Part shown: one piece after another, positions 7,986-17,377 of the stretch
Numbering within the stretch: the stretch's first letter is position 1
How the letters are laid out: each line of letters begins with the position of its first letter
Origin: Mycolicibacter heraklionensis
GTDB lineage: Bacteria > Actinomycetota > Actinomycetes > Mycobacteriales > Mycobacteriaceae
Length of the DNA stretch: 64,000 bases
Direction: 5' to 3'
Assembly (NCBI GenBank): GCA_001673575.1
Contig: LZME01000068.1
Span: 62,001 to 126,000 of the forward strand
Program-made: the position numbers and the translations under genes
Notes under the pieces: model-generated
Seen by the model: the letters and a program-made list of their open reading frames with translations, nothing else
What the model was told of the DNA's origin: nothing
Database searches by the model: none

Positions 7986-8924
7986 ATCGACATCAACACG
8001 CGAAAGCTGCGCCACTTCGTAGTGGCTGCTGAAGAACTGCACTTCAGTCGGGCGGCAGCGCGTGTCTACCTGGCGCAGCAGGCCCTGAGCCGCCAGATCA
8101 AAGACCTCGAAGACGAACTCGGCATCAAGCTGTTCGACCGCAACACCCGCAACGTGACGCTGACGCCCGCCGGCGAAGTCTTCCTGGAGGGCGCGCGCGG
8201 CGTCCTGGCCGCACTGGACAGCGCCGCCGCAGCAGCGGAACAGGCGGCGCGCGGGGTGGGCGGCACGCTGCGGCTGGGGTACGTACCGGGCGCCGCCCTG
8301 GAACTGACCGCACCGATCATTGCCGAGTTCCGGGAACGTCACCCCGAGGTCACCATCGAGATGCGGGAATTCCAGGTCAGCGATCCGTCGGCAGGGTTGG
8401 CGTCGCGGGCCACCGACGTGGCGTTCGTGCGGTTGCCCCAGGGCACGCCGAACATCAACACTGAGATCCTGGCGATCGATCCCGTCGTCGCCATGGTGTC
8501 GACTTCGCACCGGCACGCCGGACGCACATCGGTGTCGGTGCGCGACCTTCTCGACGATCCGATCACCCAGTCTTCCAGCGTCGACGAAGCCCATCACGCG
8601 TTCTGGAGCCTGGCCGCGGCGCGCACCGATGCGACGAAGGTCGACGTGGTGCGTGCTGATTCGATCACCGAGGAGGCGCAGGTGGTCGCTGCCGGCGCAG
8701 CCATCGCCATCACCGGCGCAGCGGCCGCGCACTTCATGCCGTTGACCGGGGTCCGGTTCCTGCCGATCGAGGACTGGCCCGGATCGTCGATCGCGGTGGG
8801 CTGGATGGACGACGAGCCGTCCCCGCTCGTTTCCCGATTCGTCGACGTCGCCTGTTTGGTGCGAGATCGGGAGCCTGGCATCGTGCACGGCATCGAACGC
8901 CGGCTGTTGGCGGCTTCACCGTAA
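7986..8924 (+). CDS. LysR-family transcriptional regulator; start codon unusual
   Basis: A LysR-type activator/repressor with an N-terminal winged helix (LRHFVVAAEELHFSRAAARVYLAQQALSRQIKDLEDELG) and a C-terminal inducer-binding domain (GTLRLGYVPGAALELTAPIIAEFRERHPEV onward). A complete LysR N-terminus needs translation from about 7986 (IDINTRKLRHF), but between the stop at 7917 and the first GTG at 8022 the frame has no ATG, GTG or TTG. Either ATC at 7986 or 7992 is a rare start, or translation begins at GTG 8022 and the first helix is lost. The gene follows eutC on the same strand after a short gap, which suggests it controls eutBC, as LysR regulators often control neighbours (inference). 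Confidence 0.82.
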   Translation: MDINTRKLRHFVVAAEELHFSRAAARVYLAQQALSRQIKDLEDELGIKLFDRNTRNVTLTPAGEVFLEGARGVLAALDSAAAAAEQAARGVGGTLRLGYVPGAALELTAPIIAEFRERHPEVTIEMREFQVSDPSAGLASRATDVAFVRLPQGTPNINTEILAIDPVVAMVSTSHRHAGRTSVSVRDLLDDPITQSSSVDEAHHAFWSLAAARTDATKVDVVRADSITEEAQVVAAGAAIAITGAAAAHFMPLTGVRFLPIEDWPGSSIAVGWMDDEPSPLVSRFVDVACLVRDREPGIVHGIERRLLAASP

Positions 8925-8968
8925 AATCGAGAGCGGCCGTAGCTGTTCGAAGTAGGAGGTGAGCACCC

Positions 8969-10012
8969 ATGGGCGTGGCTGATGACCGCCGCTTCGAGGT
9001 ACTGCGTGCCATCGTCGCCGACTTCGTCGCCACCAAAGAGCCGATCGGCTCCAAAGCGCTGGTAGAACGGCACAACCTCGGGGTTTCTCCGGCCACCGTG
9101 CGTAACGACATGGCGGTGCTGGAGGCCGAGGGCTACATCGCCCAGCCGCACACCAGTTCCGGGCGGGTGCCCACCGAGAAGGGCTATCGGGAGTTCGTCG
9201 ACAGAATCGACGACGTCAAGCCGCTGTCATCCGCGGAGCGCCGGGCGATCCTGTCGTTCCTGGATTCCGGTGTCGACCTCGATGACGTGCTGCGCCGCGC
9301 GGTGCGCACCCTGGCGCAGCTGACTCGCCAGGTGGCCGTCGTGCAGTACCCGACGCTGTCGGTGTCCACGGTGCGCCATCTTGAGGTGATCGCGCTGACC
9401 CCGGCGCGGCTGTTGCTGGTCGTCATCACCGACTCCGGCCGGGTCGATCAGCGCATCGTCGAATTGGGTGAGCCCATCGACGATCACCAGCTCAGCCAGC
9501 TGCGCGAGATCCTGGGCGCCGCGCTGGAGGGCAAACGGATCTCGGCGGCCTCCACCGCTGTCGCCGAACTCGCCGGGCACCTGGACGGGCGCAGCGGGCT
9601 GTCGCCCGGCCTGGCCAACGCGGTGGGGCGCTCGGCGACCGTGCTGCTGGAATCGTTGGTCGAGCACCGCGAGGAACGCCTGCTGCTCGGTGGTACCGCC
9701 AACCTGACCCGCAACGCCGCCGACTTCGGCAGCTCGCTGCGGTCGGTGCTGGAAGTGTTGGAAGAGCAGGTTGTGGTGCTGCGGCTGCTCGCCGTGCAGC
9801 AGGAAGCCGGTAAAGTCACGGTGCGCATCGGTCACGAGACCGAGGCTGAGGAGATGGCCGGCGCCTCGATGGTGTCCACCGCTTACGGGTCACAGGGCAC
9901 CGTGTACGGGGGCATGGGGGTGCTGGGTCCCACCCGGATGGACTATCCGGGAACGATCGCCAGTGTCGCAGCAGTTGCTATGTACATCGGTGAAGTGCTC
10001 GGGGCTCGCTAA
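8969..10012 (+). CDS. hrcA: HrcA, heat-inducible transcription repressor
   Basis: A 347-residue repressor of class I heat-shock genes that binds CIRCE operators. It has an N-terminal winged helix ([26 protein letters not shown], then [32 protein letters not shown]), a central GAF-like dimerisation domain with its insert, and the usual C-terminal segment ([24 protein letters not shown]). ATG 8969 follows a perfect AGGAGGT at 8954-8960. It heads an operon with dnaJ2 and rsmE, as in M. tuberculosis Rv2374c-Rv2372c. No CIRCE element is visible directly upstream. Confidence 0.97.
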   Translation: MGVADDRRFEVLRAIVADFVATKEPIGSKALVERHNLGVSPATVRNDMAVLEAEGYIAQPHTSSGRVPTEKGYREFVDRIDDVKPLSSAERRAILSFLDSGVDLDDVLRRAVRTLAQLTRQVAVVQYPTLSVSTVRHLEVIALTPARLLLVVITDSGRVDQRIVELGEPIDDHQLSQLREILGAALEGKRISAASTAVAELAGHLDGRSGLSPGLANAVGRSATVLLESLVEHREERLLLGGTANLTRNAADFGSSLRSVLEVLEEQVVVLRLLAVQQEAGKVTVRIGHETEAEEMAGASMVSTAYGSQGTVYGGMGVLGPTRMDYPGTIASVAAVAMYIGEVLGAR

Positions 10013-10045
10013 TCTCCGGCTGGCAGAAGGTGGGAAGGGTCAGGC

Positions 10046-11197
10046 GTGGCACGCGACTATTACGGCTTGTTGGGCGTCGATAAGGACGCCACCGACACCG
10101 AGCTCAAGCGCGCCTATCGCAAGCTGGCGCGCACCTACCACCCCGACGTCAACCCCGACGAGGCGGCGCAGGCCAAGTTCAAGGAGATCAGCGCCGCCTA
10201 CGAGGTGCTGTCCGACCCGGAGAAGCGTCGCATCGTCGACCTCGGCGGCGACCCGCTGGAAAGCGGCGGGGGCGGCAACGGCTTCGGCGGCGGCTTCGGG
10301 GGTGGCTTTGGGGGCCTCGGGGACGTGTTCGAAGCGTTCTTCGGTGGCGGTGCGGCCTCCCGCGGCCCGATCGGACGAGTCCGGCCGGGGTCGGACTCCC
10401 TGCTGCGCATGCGCTTAGACCTCACCGAGTGCGCCACCGGCGTGACCAAGCGCGTCACGGTCGACACCGCGGTGCTGTGCGACGGCTGCCAGGGCCGCGG
10501 CACCAACGGGGACTCACGCCCCATGACGTGCGACACCTGCCACGGCCGCGGTGAGGTGCAGAGCATGCAGCGCTCGCTGCTGGGCCAAGTCATGACGTCG
10601 CGGCCGTGCCCCACCTGCCGCGGAGTCGGCGAAGTGATCCCCGACCCGTGCCACCAGTGTGGCGGCGATGGCCGGGTGCGCTCGCGCCGTGAGATCAGCG
10701 TCAAGATCCCGGCCGGAGTGGGCGACGGCATGCGCGTGCGGCTGGCCGCCCAGGGTGAGGTCGGCCCGGGTGGAGGACCCGCCGGTGACCTCTACGTCGA
10801 GGTACACGAACAGCAACACGACATCTTCGCCCGCGACGGCGACGACCTGCACTGCCACATCTCGGTGCCGATGGTCGACGCGGCGCTGGGCACCACCGTC
10901 ACCGTGGACGCGATCCTCGACGGCGCCACCGACATCACCATCCCGGCCGGCACCCAGCCCGGGGCGACCATCGTGCTGCGCGGCCAGGGCATGCCGCAGG
11001 TGCGCACCGGGGTGCGCGGTGACCTGCACGCCCACATCGAGGTGGTGGTCCCCGAGCGCCTCGACAGCCACGACACCGAGCTGCTGCGCAAGTTCAAAGA
11101 GCACCGCGACCGCGAGACCGCCGAGGTCCGCTCGGCGCACACGCCGAACAGCGGCGGGCTGTTCAGCCGACTGCGCGAAACCTTCACCGGGCGCTGA
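10046..11197 (+). CDS. dnaJ2: DnaJ2, Hsp40 co-chaperone
   Basis: This 383-residue type I J-protein stimulates DnaK ATPase activity and delivers clients. Domains in order: J-domain with HPD at 32-34; Gly/Phe-rich linker (~72-110); zinc-finger region with four CxxCxGxG repeats ([32 protein letters not shown]); two beta-barrel substrate domains and a C-terminal dimerisation tail. The GTG start follows a GGGAAGGG-like ribosome site. It lies 33 nt after hrcA in the same operon. All catalytic and metal ligands are present. Confidence 0.97.
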   Translation: MARDYYGLLGVDKDATDTELKRAYRKLARTYHPDVNPDEAAQAKFKEISAAYEVLSDPEKRRIVDLGGDPLESGGGGNGFGGGFGGGFGGLGDVFEAFFGGGAASRGPIGRVRPGSDSLLRMRLDLTECATGVTKRVTVDTAVLCDGCQGRGTNGDSRPMTCDTCHGRGEVQSMQRSLLGQVMTSRPCPTCRGVGEVIPDPCHQCGGDGRVRSRREISVKIPAGVGDGMRVRLAAQGEVGPGGGPAGDLYVEVHEQQHDIFARDGDDLHCHISVPMVDAALGTTVTVDAILDGATDITIPAGTQPGATIVLRGQGMPQVRTGVRGDLHAHIEVVVPERLDSHDTELLRKFKEHRDRETAEVRSAHTPNSGGLFSRLRETFTGR

Positions 11198-11204
11198 GCC
11201 CGCG

Positions 11205-11954
11205 GTGGCAGGCCTGTTCTACGTCGATGCGCTGCCCGAGGTGGGTGCGCTGGCCGTACTCGGCGGCGACGCCGGGTTCCATGCCGCGACAGTGCGCCGG
11301 ATTCGGCCAGGTGAGCAACTGACCCTCGGGGACGGTGCCGGGGTAGTGGCGCAATGCCAGGTCGAGGAGGCCGACCGCGGCGGATTGCGGGCCCGGGTGC
11401 TGGAGCGTTCCCAGGTCGAGCCACTCAGCCCACCGGTCACCGTGGTGCAGGCGCTGCCCAAATCCGAACGCTCCGAGCTGGCGATCGAGCTGGCCACCGA
11501 GGCCGGTGCCGACGCCTTCGTGGCCTGGCAGGCCGACCGGTGCGTGGCCCGCTGGGACGGCGCACGCGCCGAGAAAGGCGTACGGCGCTGGCAGGCGGTC
11601 GCCCGAGCGGCCGCCGGGCAGTCCCGTCGGGCCCACATTCCGCCCGTTCACGGGGTGCTGACCGGCGCTGAGCTGGTGTCGTGGGTCCGCGAACAGGTGG
11701 CTGCCGCCGCCACCGTGCTGGTACTGCATGACGCGGCCGACGTCGCATTGGCCGACGCGGTCGGGGCCACCGTGTCGGCAGTGGCCCTGATAGTGGGGCC
11801 CGAAGGCGGAATCACCGAGGCGGAGCTGGCGGCGTTGACCGGCGCCGGTGCCGTCGCCACCCGGCTGGGGCCCACCGTGCTGCGCACCTCGACCGCGGCG
11901 GCCGTCGCGCTGGGCGCGCTCGGGGTGCTCACGCCGCGCTGGGGGAGTGAATAG
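11205..11954 (+). CDS. rsmE: RsmE, 16S rRNA (uracil1498-N3)-methyltransferase
   Basis: A 249-residue SPOUT-fold enzyme that methylates U1498 of 16S rRNA with SAM. An N-terminal PUA-like domain ([15 protein letters not shown]) precedes the knotted catalytic domain, marked by [34 protein letters not shown] and [17 protein letters not shown]. The GTG start lies 7 nt after the dnaJ2 stop and gives the standard N-terminus [10 protein letters not shown]. Third gene of the hrcA-dnaJ2-rsmE operon, as in other mycobacteria (Rv2372c). Its 3' end overlaps the next gene by 8 nt. Confidence 0.95.
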   Translation: MAGLFYVDALPEVGALAVLGGDAGFHAATVRRIRPGEQLTLGDGAGVVAQCQVEEADRGGLRARVLERSQVEPLSPPVTVVQALPKSERSELAIELATEAGADAFVAWQADRCVARWDGARAEKGVRRWQAVARAAAGQSRRAHIPPVHGVLTGAELVSWVREQVAAAATVLVLHDAADVALADAVGATVSAVALIVGPEGGITEAELAALTGAGAVATRLGPTVLRTSTAAAVALGALGVLTPRWGSE

Positions 11955-12627
11955 CCCGGCGGGTTCGGCGCCGTCGCTGAGCATCAGCGACGGCTACGCG
12001 GTGTATCGCGGCCCGGTGGGCGGCGGCGGGCCGATTCACCGCCACGGCGCCTTCCAGATCGTCGTCGCCGGGCGAGACGAAGTGGCGATGGTGGACCCGG
12101 CCGGAACGTGTCATCGGGCAGCCGCACTGGTCGTCTCACCGATGGCGCCGCACCGCATCCTGGCCATCCGCGGCCTGGTCACCTACTTCATCGAGCCGCA
12201 CTGCCTGTTCGCCGACCGCCTGCGGCAACGCTATGACGCCGGCATCGCCGCCGCCCCCGAGCTGGGCGAACTGCGCGAGTCCGATGTTGCGGCCGCCTGC
12301 CGGGGAGAGTCGGAGGAGCTGGATCCACGCCTGGTGACGGCGCTGGCCATGCTGGCCGGCAGCAACATCGCGATGTCGAGCCTGGCCGCCGAGATCGGCC
12401 TCTCGCCGCAGCGCCTGCGCGCGCTGGCGCGGCGGGAACTGGGCATGCCGCTCACCCGCTGGCGGGTCTGGTCACGGCTGCGCCGGGCCGTCGAAGCCCT
12501 GCAGTCGGGAATGCCGCTGGCCGAAGCCGCCATTGCCGCAGGGTTTTCCGACCAGGCCCACTTCACCCGGCAGATGCGGGAGATGATGGGCCTGACACCG
12601 TCGGTGGTGCTGCAGGCGCTGGCGTGA
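11947..12627 (+). CDS. AraC-family transcriptional regulator
   Basis: A 226-residue regulator with an N-terminal cupin-like sensing region ([25 protein letters not shown], then [10 protein letters not shown]) and a C-terminal AraC double helix-turn-helix ([56 protein letters not shown]). The GTG start at 11947 lies inside the end of rsmE (GTGAATAG overlap), so it is read with the heat-shock operon. I do not recall such a gene at this place in M. tuberculosis, so it looks like an insertion. It ends directly against the convergent methyltransferase. Its ligand and targets are unknown. Confidence 0.88.
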   Translation: MNSPAGSAPSLSISDGYAVYRGPVGGGGPIHRHGAFQIVVAGRDEVAMVDPAGTCHRAAALVVSPMAPHRILAIRGLVTYFIEPHCLFADRLRQRYDAGIAAAPELGELRESDVAAACRGESEELDPRLVTALAMLAGSNIAMSSLAAEIGLSPQRLRALARRELGMPLTRWRVWSRLRRAVEALQSGMPLAEAAIAAGFSDQAHFTRQMREMMGLTPSVVLQALA

Positions 12628-13275
12628 TCACCGTTTGCGGGCGGTATAGATTGAGATCGTCCCGTTGATGGTGGCCACCACGTCGGCTTCGCGAACATCG
12701 GTGAAGCCGGCGGCCGAAATCAGCTCCGGGAGAACACCATCGGCGTTGGGCTGGGTATCGGTCTTGCCGTCGGCGAACTGGACGAAGCGAAATGCCAGGC
12801 GCATCAGCGGAGTCCGCTGCCACCCGAAGTCGGCGATCACCAGCCGCCCGCCCGGCCGCAGCACCGCGAACATCGACGCCAAGATGGCGCGCTTGACGTC
12901 CATCGGACATTGGTGCAGCACCAGAGAAGACGTCACGCCGTCCATCGACTCGGCGCCCACCGATGCCACCAGGTCGTCGCCCATCCCGGTCAGCCAACGA
13001 ACTCGGCTGTGGGCATCCTTCTCGCGCGCCACCGTCAAGATCTCCGGATCGGGGTCCAGGCCCACGATGTTCGCCTGCGGCTCGACCCGAGCGGCCAGCA
13101 GCGCCAGCGATCCGGTGCCGCAGCCCACGTCCAGGATCGTGTCGCCGGGACGCGGCGCCAGATGCATGACGGTCAGGCCTCGCCACAGCCGTTCGCGCGT
13201 CAACGCCACCACGTAGTCGAAGAACCGGGCCGGCGCCAAGCGGCCCAGGGCAGGGGTGAAGGTTTCCTCGCTCAT
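12628..13275 (-). CDS. Class I SAM-dependent methyltransferase (UbiE-like)
   Basis: A 215-residue methyltransferase with a Rossmann SAM fold: motif I ILDVGCGTGSLALLAAR (~47-63), the acidic end of strand 2 (IVGLDPDPEIL), and LRPGGRLVIADFGW after motif III. The FDYVVALTRERLWRGLTVMHLAPRPGD lead-in resembles small-molecule or quinone methyltransferases, but the substrate cannot be read. It is convergent with the AraC gene with no spacer (stops at 12627 and 12628), so the transcripts must overlap. It diverges from phoH across ~140 bp. Confidence 0.85.
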   Translation of the reverse strand: MSEETFTPALGRLAPARFFDYVVALTRERLWRGLTVMHLAPRPGDTILDVGCGTGSLALLAARVEPQANIVGLDPDPEILTVAREKDAHSRVRWLTGMGDDLVASVGAESMDGVTSSLVLHQCPMDVKRAILASMFAVLRPGGRLVIADFGWQRTPLMRLAFRFVQFADGKTDTQPNADGVLPELISAAGFTDVREADVVATINGTISIYTARKR

Positions 13276-13343
13276 ACCCGGCAGTTTTGCCCGCCCGCCA
13301 CCACCCCGTCTTGAACGAACCGCTCATCGGTGACGGTAGGCGG

Positions 13344-13349
13344 TAGACT
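13344..13349 (+). promoter_or_regulatory. -10 box TAGACT, candidate phoH-ybeY operon promoter
   Basis: TAGACT matches the mycobacterial sigma-A -10 consensus TAnnnT and is identical to the boxes before dgt and dnaG. It lies 65 nt upstream of the chosen phoH GTG, giving a leader of about 55-60 nt. TTGAAC at 13311-13316 is too far away (27-nt spacer) to be its -35. Confidence 0.5.
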
Positions 13350-13413
13350 CAAGCGTCCGACTCATCGCCGTCCCCACGGCACAAACCCCCAGGAAGCAGG
13401 CATCGGAAACCCC

Positions 13414-14466
13414 GTGACGCCCCGCGATACCCCCGCTGCCGGGCCGGCCTCGCAGGTTCGCAGCAGCGTCGATATTCCACCCGACCTGGTCGTGGGCCTG
13501 CTGGGTTCTGCAGATGAGAACCTGCGCGCCATCGAACGCCTGCTCTCGGCTGACCTGCATGTGCGCGGCAACGCCGTCACCATCTCCGGGGCGCCGGCCG
13601 ATGTCGCCCTTGCCGAGCGGGTGCTCTCCGAGCTGGTGGCGATCGTGGCCGGCGGGCAGTCTCTAACGCCCGAAACGGTGCGGCACAGCGTCGGGATGCT
13701 GGTCGGCACCGGCAACGAGTCGCCCGCCGAAGTCCTCAGCCTCGACATCCTGTCACGGCGCGGTAAGACCATCCGGCCCAAAACGCTCAACCAGAAGCGC
13801 TACGTCGACGCCATCGACGCCCACACCATCGTGTTCGGCATCGGCCCGGCCGGTACCGGCAAGACGTACCTGGCGATGGCCAAGGCGGTCAAAGCGCTGC
13901 AGACCAAACAGGTCACCCGCATCATCTTGACCCGTCCGGCGGTGGAAGCCGGTGAGCGGCTGGGGTTTTTGCCCGGCACGCTGAGCGAGAAGATCGACCC
14001 GTATCTGCGCCCGCTGTATGACGCGTTGCACGACATGATGGACCCGGAGCTGATTCCCAAGCTGATGAGTTCCGGTGTCATCGAGGTGGCGCCACTGGCC
14101 TACATGCGCGGCCGGACGCTCAATGACGCGTTCATCATTCTCGACGAGGCGCAGAACACCACCGCGGAACAGATGAAGATGTTCCTCACCCGGCTGGGCT
14201 TCGGGGCCAAGATCGTGGTCACCGGTGACGTCACCCAGATCGACCTGCCCGGCGGGGCGAGGTCCGGGCTGCGGGCCGCCGTGGACATCCTCGACGACAT
14301 CGACGACATCTACGTCGCCGAACTCACCAGCGTCGACGTCGTTCGGCATCGGTTGGTGTCGGAGATCGTCGACGCCTACTCACGCCACGAATCCGAACAG
14401 GTCCAGCCGGGGCTGGCCATGAACCGGGCGTCACGGCGCGCCTCGCAAGGCAGGTCACGCCGATGA
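13414..14466 (+). CDS. phoH: PhoH-family P-loop ATPase (PhoH1)
   Basis: A 350-residue PhoH-like protein, thought to act on RNA as an ATPase/helicase or RNase partner. Following an N-terminal KH-like segment ([37 protein letters not shown]), the ATPase domain has Walker [12 protein letters not shown] (~146-153), [17 protein letters not shown], Walker [12 protein letters not shown] and [12 protein letters not shown] 13414 gives the usual mycobacterial N-terminus; an upstream ATG at 13330 overlaps the promoter and is unlikely. It overlaps ybeY by 4 nt (ATGA) in the conserved phoH-ybeY-CNNM-era order (Rv2368c-Rv2364c), which ties it to rRNA maturation. Confidence 0.94.
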   Translation: MTPRDTPAAGPASQVRSSVDIPPDLVVGLLGSADENLRAIERLLSADLHVRGNAVTISGAPADVALAERVLSELVAIVAGGQSLTPETVRHSVGMLVGTGNESPAEVLSLDILSRRGKTIRPKTLNQKRYVDAIDAHTIVFGIGPAGTGKTYLAMAKAVKALQTKQVTRIILTRPAVEAGERLGFLPGTLSEKIDPYLRPLYDALHDMMDPELIPKLMSSGVIEVAPLAYMRGRTLNDAFIILDEAQNTTAEQMKMFLTRLGFGAKIVVTGDVTQIDLPGGARSGLRAAVDILDDIDDIYVAELTSVDVVRHRLVSEIVDAYSRHESEQVQPGLAMNRASRRASQGRSRR

Positions 14467-14999
14467 GCATTGAGGTCTCCAACGAATCCGGTCTCGACGT
14501 CTCCGAAGTCGAGCTGATCAGCGTCGCCAAGTTCGTGCTGGCCAAGATGGACGTCAATCCCGGTGCCGAGCTGTCGATGGTGCTGCTGGACACCGCCGCG
14601 ATGGCCGACCTGCACATGCGTTGGATGGACCTGCCCGGCCCCACCGACGTCATGAGTTTCCCGATGGACGAATTGGAGCCCGGCGGCCGGCCGGATGCGC
14701 CCGAACCCGGTCCCTCGATGCTCGGCGACATCGCCCTGTGCCCGGAGTTCGCCGCCGAACAGGCCGCGGCGGCCGGCCATTCGCTGGGCCAGGAACTGGC
14801 GCTGCTGACCGTGCACGGCGTGCTGCACCTGCTCGGCTACGACCACGCCGAGCCGGATGAAGAAAAAGAGATGTTCGCGTTGCAGCGCCGTCTGCTCGAG
14901 GAGTGGGTCGCCGACCAGGTGGAGACCTACCGGGCCGAGACCCAGAGCGAGAAGGACCGCCGGCTGCTGGACAAGTCCAGGTACTTCGACGAACCGTGA
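14463..14999 (+). CDS. ybeY: YbeY, rRNA maturation endoribonuclease
   Basis: A 178-residue zinc-dependent endoribonuclease involved in 16S rRNA 3'-end processing and 70S quality control. The metal site [11 protein letters not shown] (three histidines) is intact, as is [11 protein letters not shown]. The ~25-residue C-terminal extension ([25 protein letters not shown]) is typical of actinobacteria. It overlaps phoH by ATGA upstream and the next gene by GTGA downstream, so the three are translated as a coupled set. Confidence 0.96.
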   Translation: MSIEVSNESGLDVSEVELISVAKFVLAKMDVNPGAELSMVLLDTAAMADLHMRWMDLPGPTDVMSFPMDELEPGGRPDAPEPGPSMLGDIALCPEFAAEQAAAAGHSLGQELALLTVHGVLHLLGYDHAEPDEEKEMFALQRRLLEEWVADQVETYRAETQSEKDRRLLDKSRYFDEP

Positions 15000-16291
15000 C
15001 CGGAACACCGCTGCTACTCGGCGTGATTGCGCTGATCGGTCTGGGCGGGTTGTTCGCGGCAATCGACGCCGCGGTCAGCACCGTCTCGCCGGCGCGGGTC
15101 GAGGAGCTGGTGCGAGCGAAGCGACCCGGGGCGGTCTGGCTGGTCAAGCTGATGGCCGAACGTCCGCGCTACATCAACCTGGTGGTGTTGTTGCGCATCA
15201 CCTGCGAGGTCACCGCGACCGCGCTGCTGGTGCATCTGCTCAGTGCCGTGCTCGGCCTGGACTGGGGTCTGCTCGCCGCCGCGGCGGCCATGGTGGTGGT
15301 CAGCTTCGTGGTGATCGGGGTGGGACCGCGGACCCTGGGCCGGCAGAACGCCTATTCGATCGCGCTGGCCGCGGCGCTGCCGCTGCAAGTCCTGTCGGTG
15401 CTGCTGGCCCCGATCAGCCGCGTGCTGGTGGTTTTGGGTAACGCGCTGACCCCGGGTCGCGGCTTCCGCAACGGGCCGTTCGCCTCCGAAATCGAGCTGC
15501 GCGAAGTGGTCGACATGGCCCAGCAGCGCGGCGTGGTGGCGGCCGACGAACGCCGGATGATCCAGTCGGTCTTCGAACTGGCCGACACCCCGGCCCGCGA
15601 GGTGATGGTGCCGCGCACCGAGATGGTCTGGATCGAACGTGACAAATCGGCCGGTCAAGCCACGTCTCTGGCGGTGCGCAGTGGGCATTCCCGCATCCCG
15701 GTGATCGGTGAGAACGTCGACGACATCCTCGGCGTCGTCTACCTGAAAGACCTTGTCCAACAAACCTATTACTCGACCAATGGCGGACGTGACACCACGG
15801 TGGCGCAGGTGATGCGACCGGCCGTCTTCATGCCCGACTCCAAAGCACTCAACGCGCTGCTGGAAGACATGCAGCGCAGCCGCTATCACATGGCCCTGCT
15901 GGTCGACGAATACGGCGCGATCGCCGGACTGGTCACCATCGAGGATGTCTTGGAGGAGATCGTCGGCGAGATCGCCGACGAGTACGACCAAGGCGAAGTC
16001 GCTCCGGTAGAAGAGCTGGACGGCAACAGATTTCGGGTCTCCGCGCGGTTGCCGATCGAAGACGTCGGGGAGCTCTACGGGGTGGAGTTCGACTCGGATC
16101 TCGACGTCGACACGGTCGGCGGGCTGCTCGCGCTGGAGCTGGGCCGCGTTCCGCTGCCCGGCGCCGAGGTAGTGTCACACGGCCTGCGCCTGCGGGCCGA
16201 GGGCAGCCGCGACAGCCGCGGGCGGGTGCGGATCAGCACGGTGTTGGTCAGCCCGGTCGAGCCCGCCGGTGAGGAGGCCGCAGTTGAGTAG
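14996..16291 (+). CDS. CNNM/CorC-type transmembrane protein with CBS domains
   Basis: A 431-residue membrane protein of the CNNM/HlyC-CorC family, linked to Mg2+/Co2+ homeostasis. The N-terminal CNNM region has about four hydrophobic helices ([87 protein letters not shown]). Two CBS domains follow (around [11 protein letters not shown]...[21 protein letters not shown] and [18 protein letters not shown]...[23 protein letters not shown]), then a CorC/HlyC cap. It corresponds to Rv2366c. GTGA overlap with ybeY. In M. tuberculosis a small gene lies between this one and era; here there are only 93 bp. Confidence 0.92.
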   Translation: MTGTPLLLGVIALIGLGGLFAAIDAAVSTVSPARVEELVRAKRPGAVWLVKLMAERPRYINLVVLLRITCEVTATALLVHLLSAVLGLDWGLLAAAAAMVVVSFVVIGVGPRTLGRQNAYSIALAAALPLQVLSVLLAPISRVLVVLGNALTPGRGFRNGPFASEIELREVVDMAQQRGVVAADERRMIQSVFELADTPAREVMVPRTEMVWIERDKSAGQATSLAVRSGHSRIPVIGENVDDILGVVYLKDLVQQTYYSTNGGRDTTVAQVMRPAVFMPDSKALNALLEDMQRSRYHMALLVDEYGAIAGLVTIEDVLEEIVGEIADEYDQGEVAPVEELDGNRFRVSARLPIEDVGELYGVEFDSDLDVDTVGGLLALELGRVPLPGAEVVSHGLRLRAEGSRDSRGRVRISTVLVSPVEPAGEEAAVE

Positions 16292-16384
16292 TGACGCACC
16301 AGTCGTGCGCGCGTCGAACGTGCACTCACGACGACAGTTCACCCGAAATCTCGTGCTGAGAACACGTTCGGCGAAAGGCGGCTC

Positions 16385-17293
16385 GTGACTGGATCGGATT
16401 CCGGATTCCATTCCGGCTTCGTATGTTTCGTCGGCCGGCCCAACACCGGCAAGTCGACGCTCACCAACGCCCTGGTGGGGGCGAAGGTGGCGATCACCTC
16501 CAACCGCCCGCAGACCACCCGGCACACCATCCGCGGCATCGTGCACCGCGACGACTTCCAGATCATCCTGGTCGACACTCCCGGCCTGCACCGTCCCCGG
16601 ACGCTGCTCGGCAAGCGGCTCAACGAGTTGGTCAAAGACACCTATTCCGAAGTCGACGTCATCGGCCTGTGCATCCCCGCCGACGAGGCCATCGGGCCGG
16701 GGGACCGCTGGATCATCGAACAGATCCGCGTCGTCGCACCGCGAACCAAGCTGGTCGTCGTCGTCACCAAGATCGACAAGACCACTCGCGACAAGGTGGC
16801 CGCGCAACTGGTCGCGGTCGGTGAACTGGCGCCGGAAGCCGAGATCGTTCCGGTGTCGGCGGTCAGCGGCGAGCAGGTCGACGTGCTGATCGACGTCTTG
16901 GCCGCTGCGCTGCCCGCCGGGCCGGCCTTCTATCCCGACGGTGAACTGACCGACGAGCCCGAAGAGACCCTGATGGCCGAGTTCATCCGGGAAGCCGCCT
17001 TGGAGGGGGTGCGCGACGAACTGCCGCATTCACTGGCGGTGGTGATCGAGGAGGTCCGCAAGCGTGACGATCGTGACGACCTGATCGAGGTCTATGCGCT
17101 GCTGTATGTAGAGCGCGACAGCCAGAAGGGGATCGTGATCGGCCGCGGCGGCGCCCGGCTGCGCGAGGTGGGGACGGCGGCGCGCACTCAGATCGAGAAG
17201 CTGTTGGGTACCAAGGTCTTTCTGGACCTACGGGTCAAAGTGGCCAAGAACTGGCAGCGCGACCCTAAGCAGCTCGGGCGGCTGGGCTTCTAG
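16385..17293 (+). CDS. era: Era, ribosome-assembly GTPase
   Basis: A 302-residue GTPase that binds the 3' end of 16S rRNA during 30S assembly. G motifs: GRPNTGKST (17-25), TTRHTIRG (switch I), DTPGLHRPR, TKIDKTT, and SAVSGEQ. The C-terminal KH domain has the RGGARLREVGTAARTQIEKLLGTKVFLDL core. GTG 16385 follows GAAAGG. It ends the phoH-ybeY-CNNM-era set. The 93-bp gap before it contains no open frame, so a promoter for era may lie there. Confidence 0.97.
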   Translation: MTGSDSGFHSGFVCFVGRPNTGKSTLTNALVGAKVAITSNRPQTTRHTIRGIVHRDDFQIILVDTPGLHRPRTLLGKRLNELVKDTYSEVDVIGLCIPADEAIGPGDRWIIEQIRVVAPRTKLVVVVTKIDKTTRDKVAAQLVAVGELAPEAEIVPVSAVSGEQVDVLIDVLAAALPAGPAFYPDGELTDEPEETLMAEFIREAALEGVRDELPHSLAVVIEEVRKRDDRDDLIEVYALLYVERDSQKGIVIGRGGARLREVGTAARTQIEKLLGTKVFLDLRVKVAKNWQRDPKQLGRLGF

Positions 17294-17365
17294 AGCGGGG
17301 GCAGCTCGGCGCGTAGCACGCCCAATCCGGGTGGCCACCGCCCGCCGCCGGGGAATCGACATTGG

Positions 17366-17371
17366 TAGATT
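17366..17371 (+). promoter_or_regulatory. -10 box TAGATT, leaderless promoter
   Basis: TAGATT is followed by exactly 6 nt (CCTTGG) and then the ATG at 17378. Transcription starting 6-7 nt after the box would begin at the start codon, giving a leaderless mRNA for the lipoprotein-SDR-monooxygenase operon. There is no Shine-Dalgarno. Confidence 0.65.
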
Positions 17372-17377
17372 CCTTGG

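Noticed and set aside
8925..8968. CIRCE operator directly before hrcA
   Set aside because: The 44-bp gap has no TTAGCACTC/GAGTGCTAA pair.
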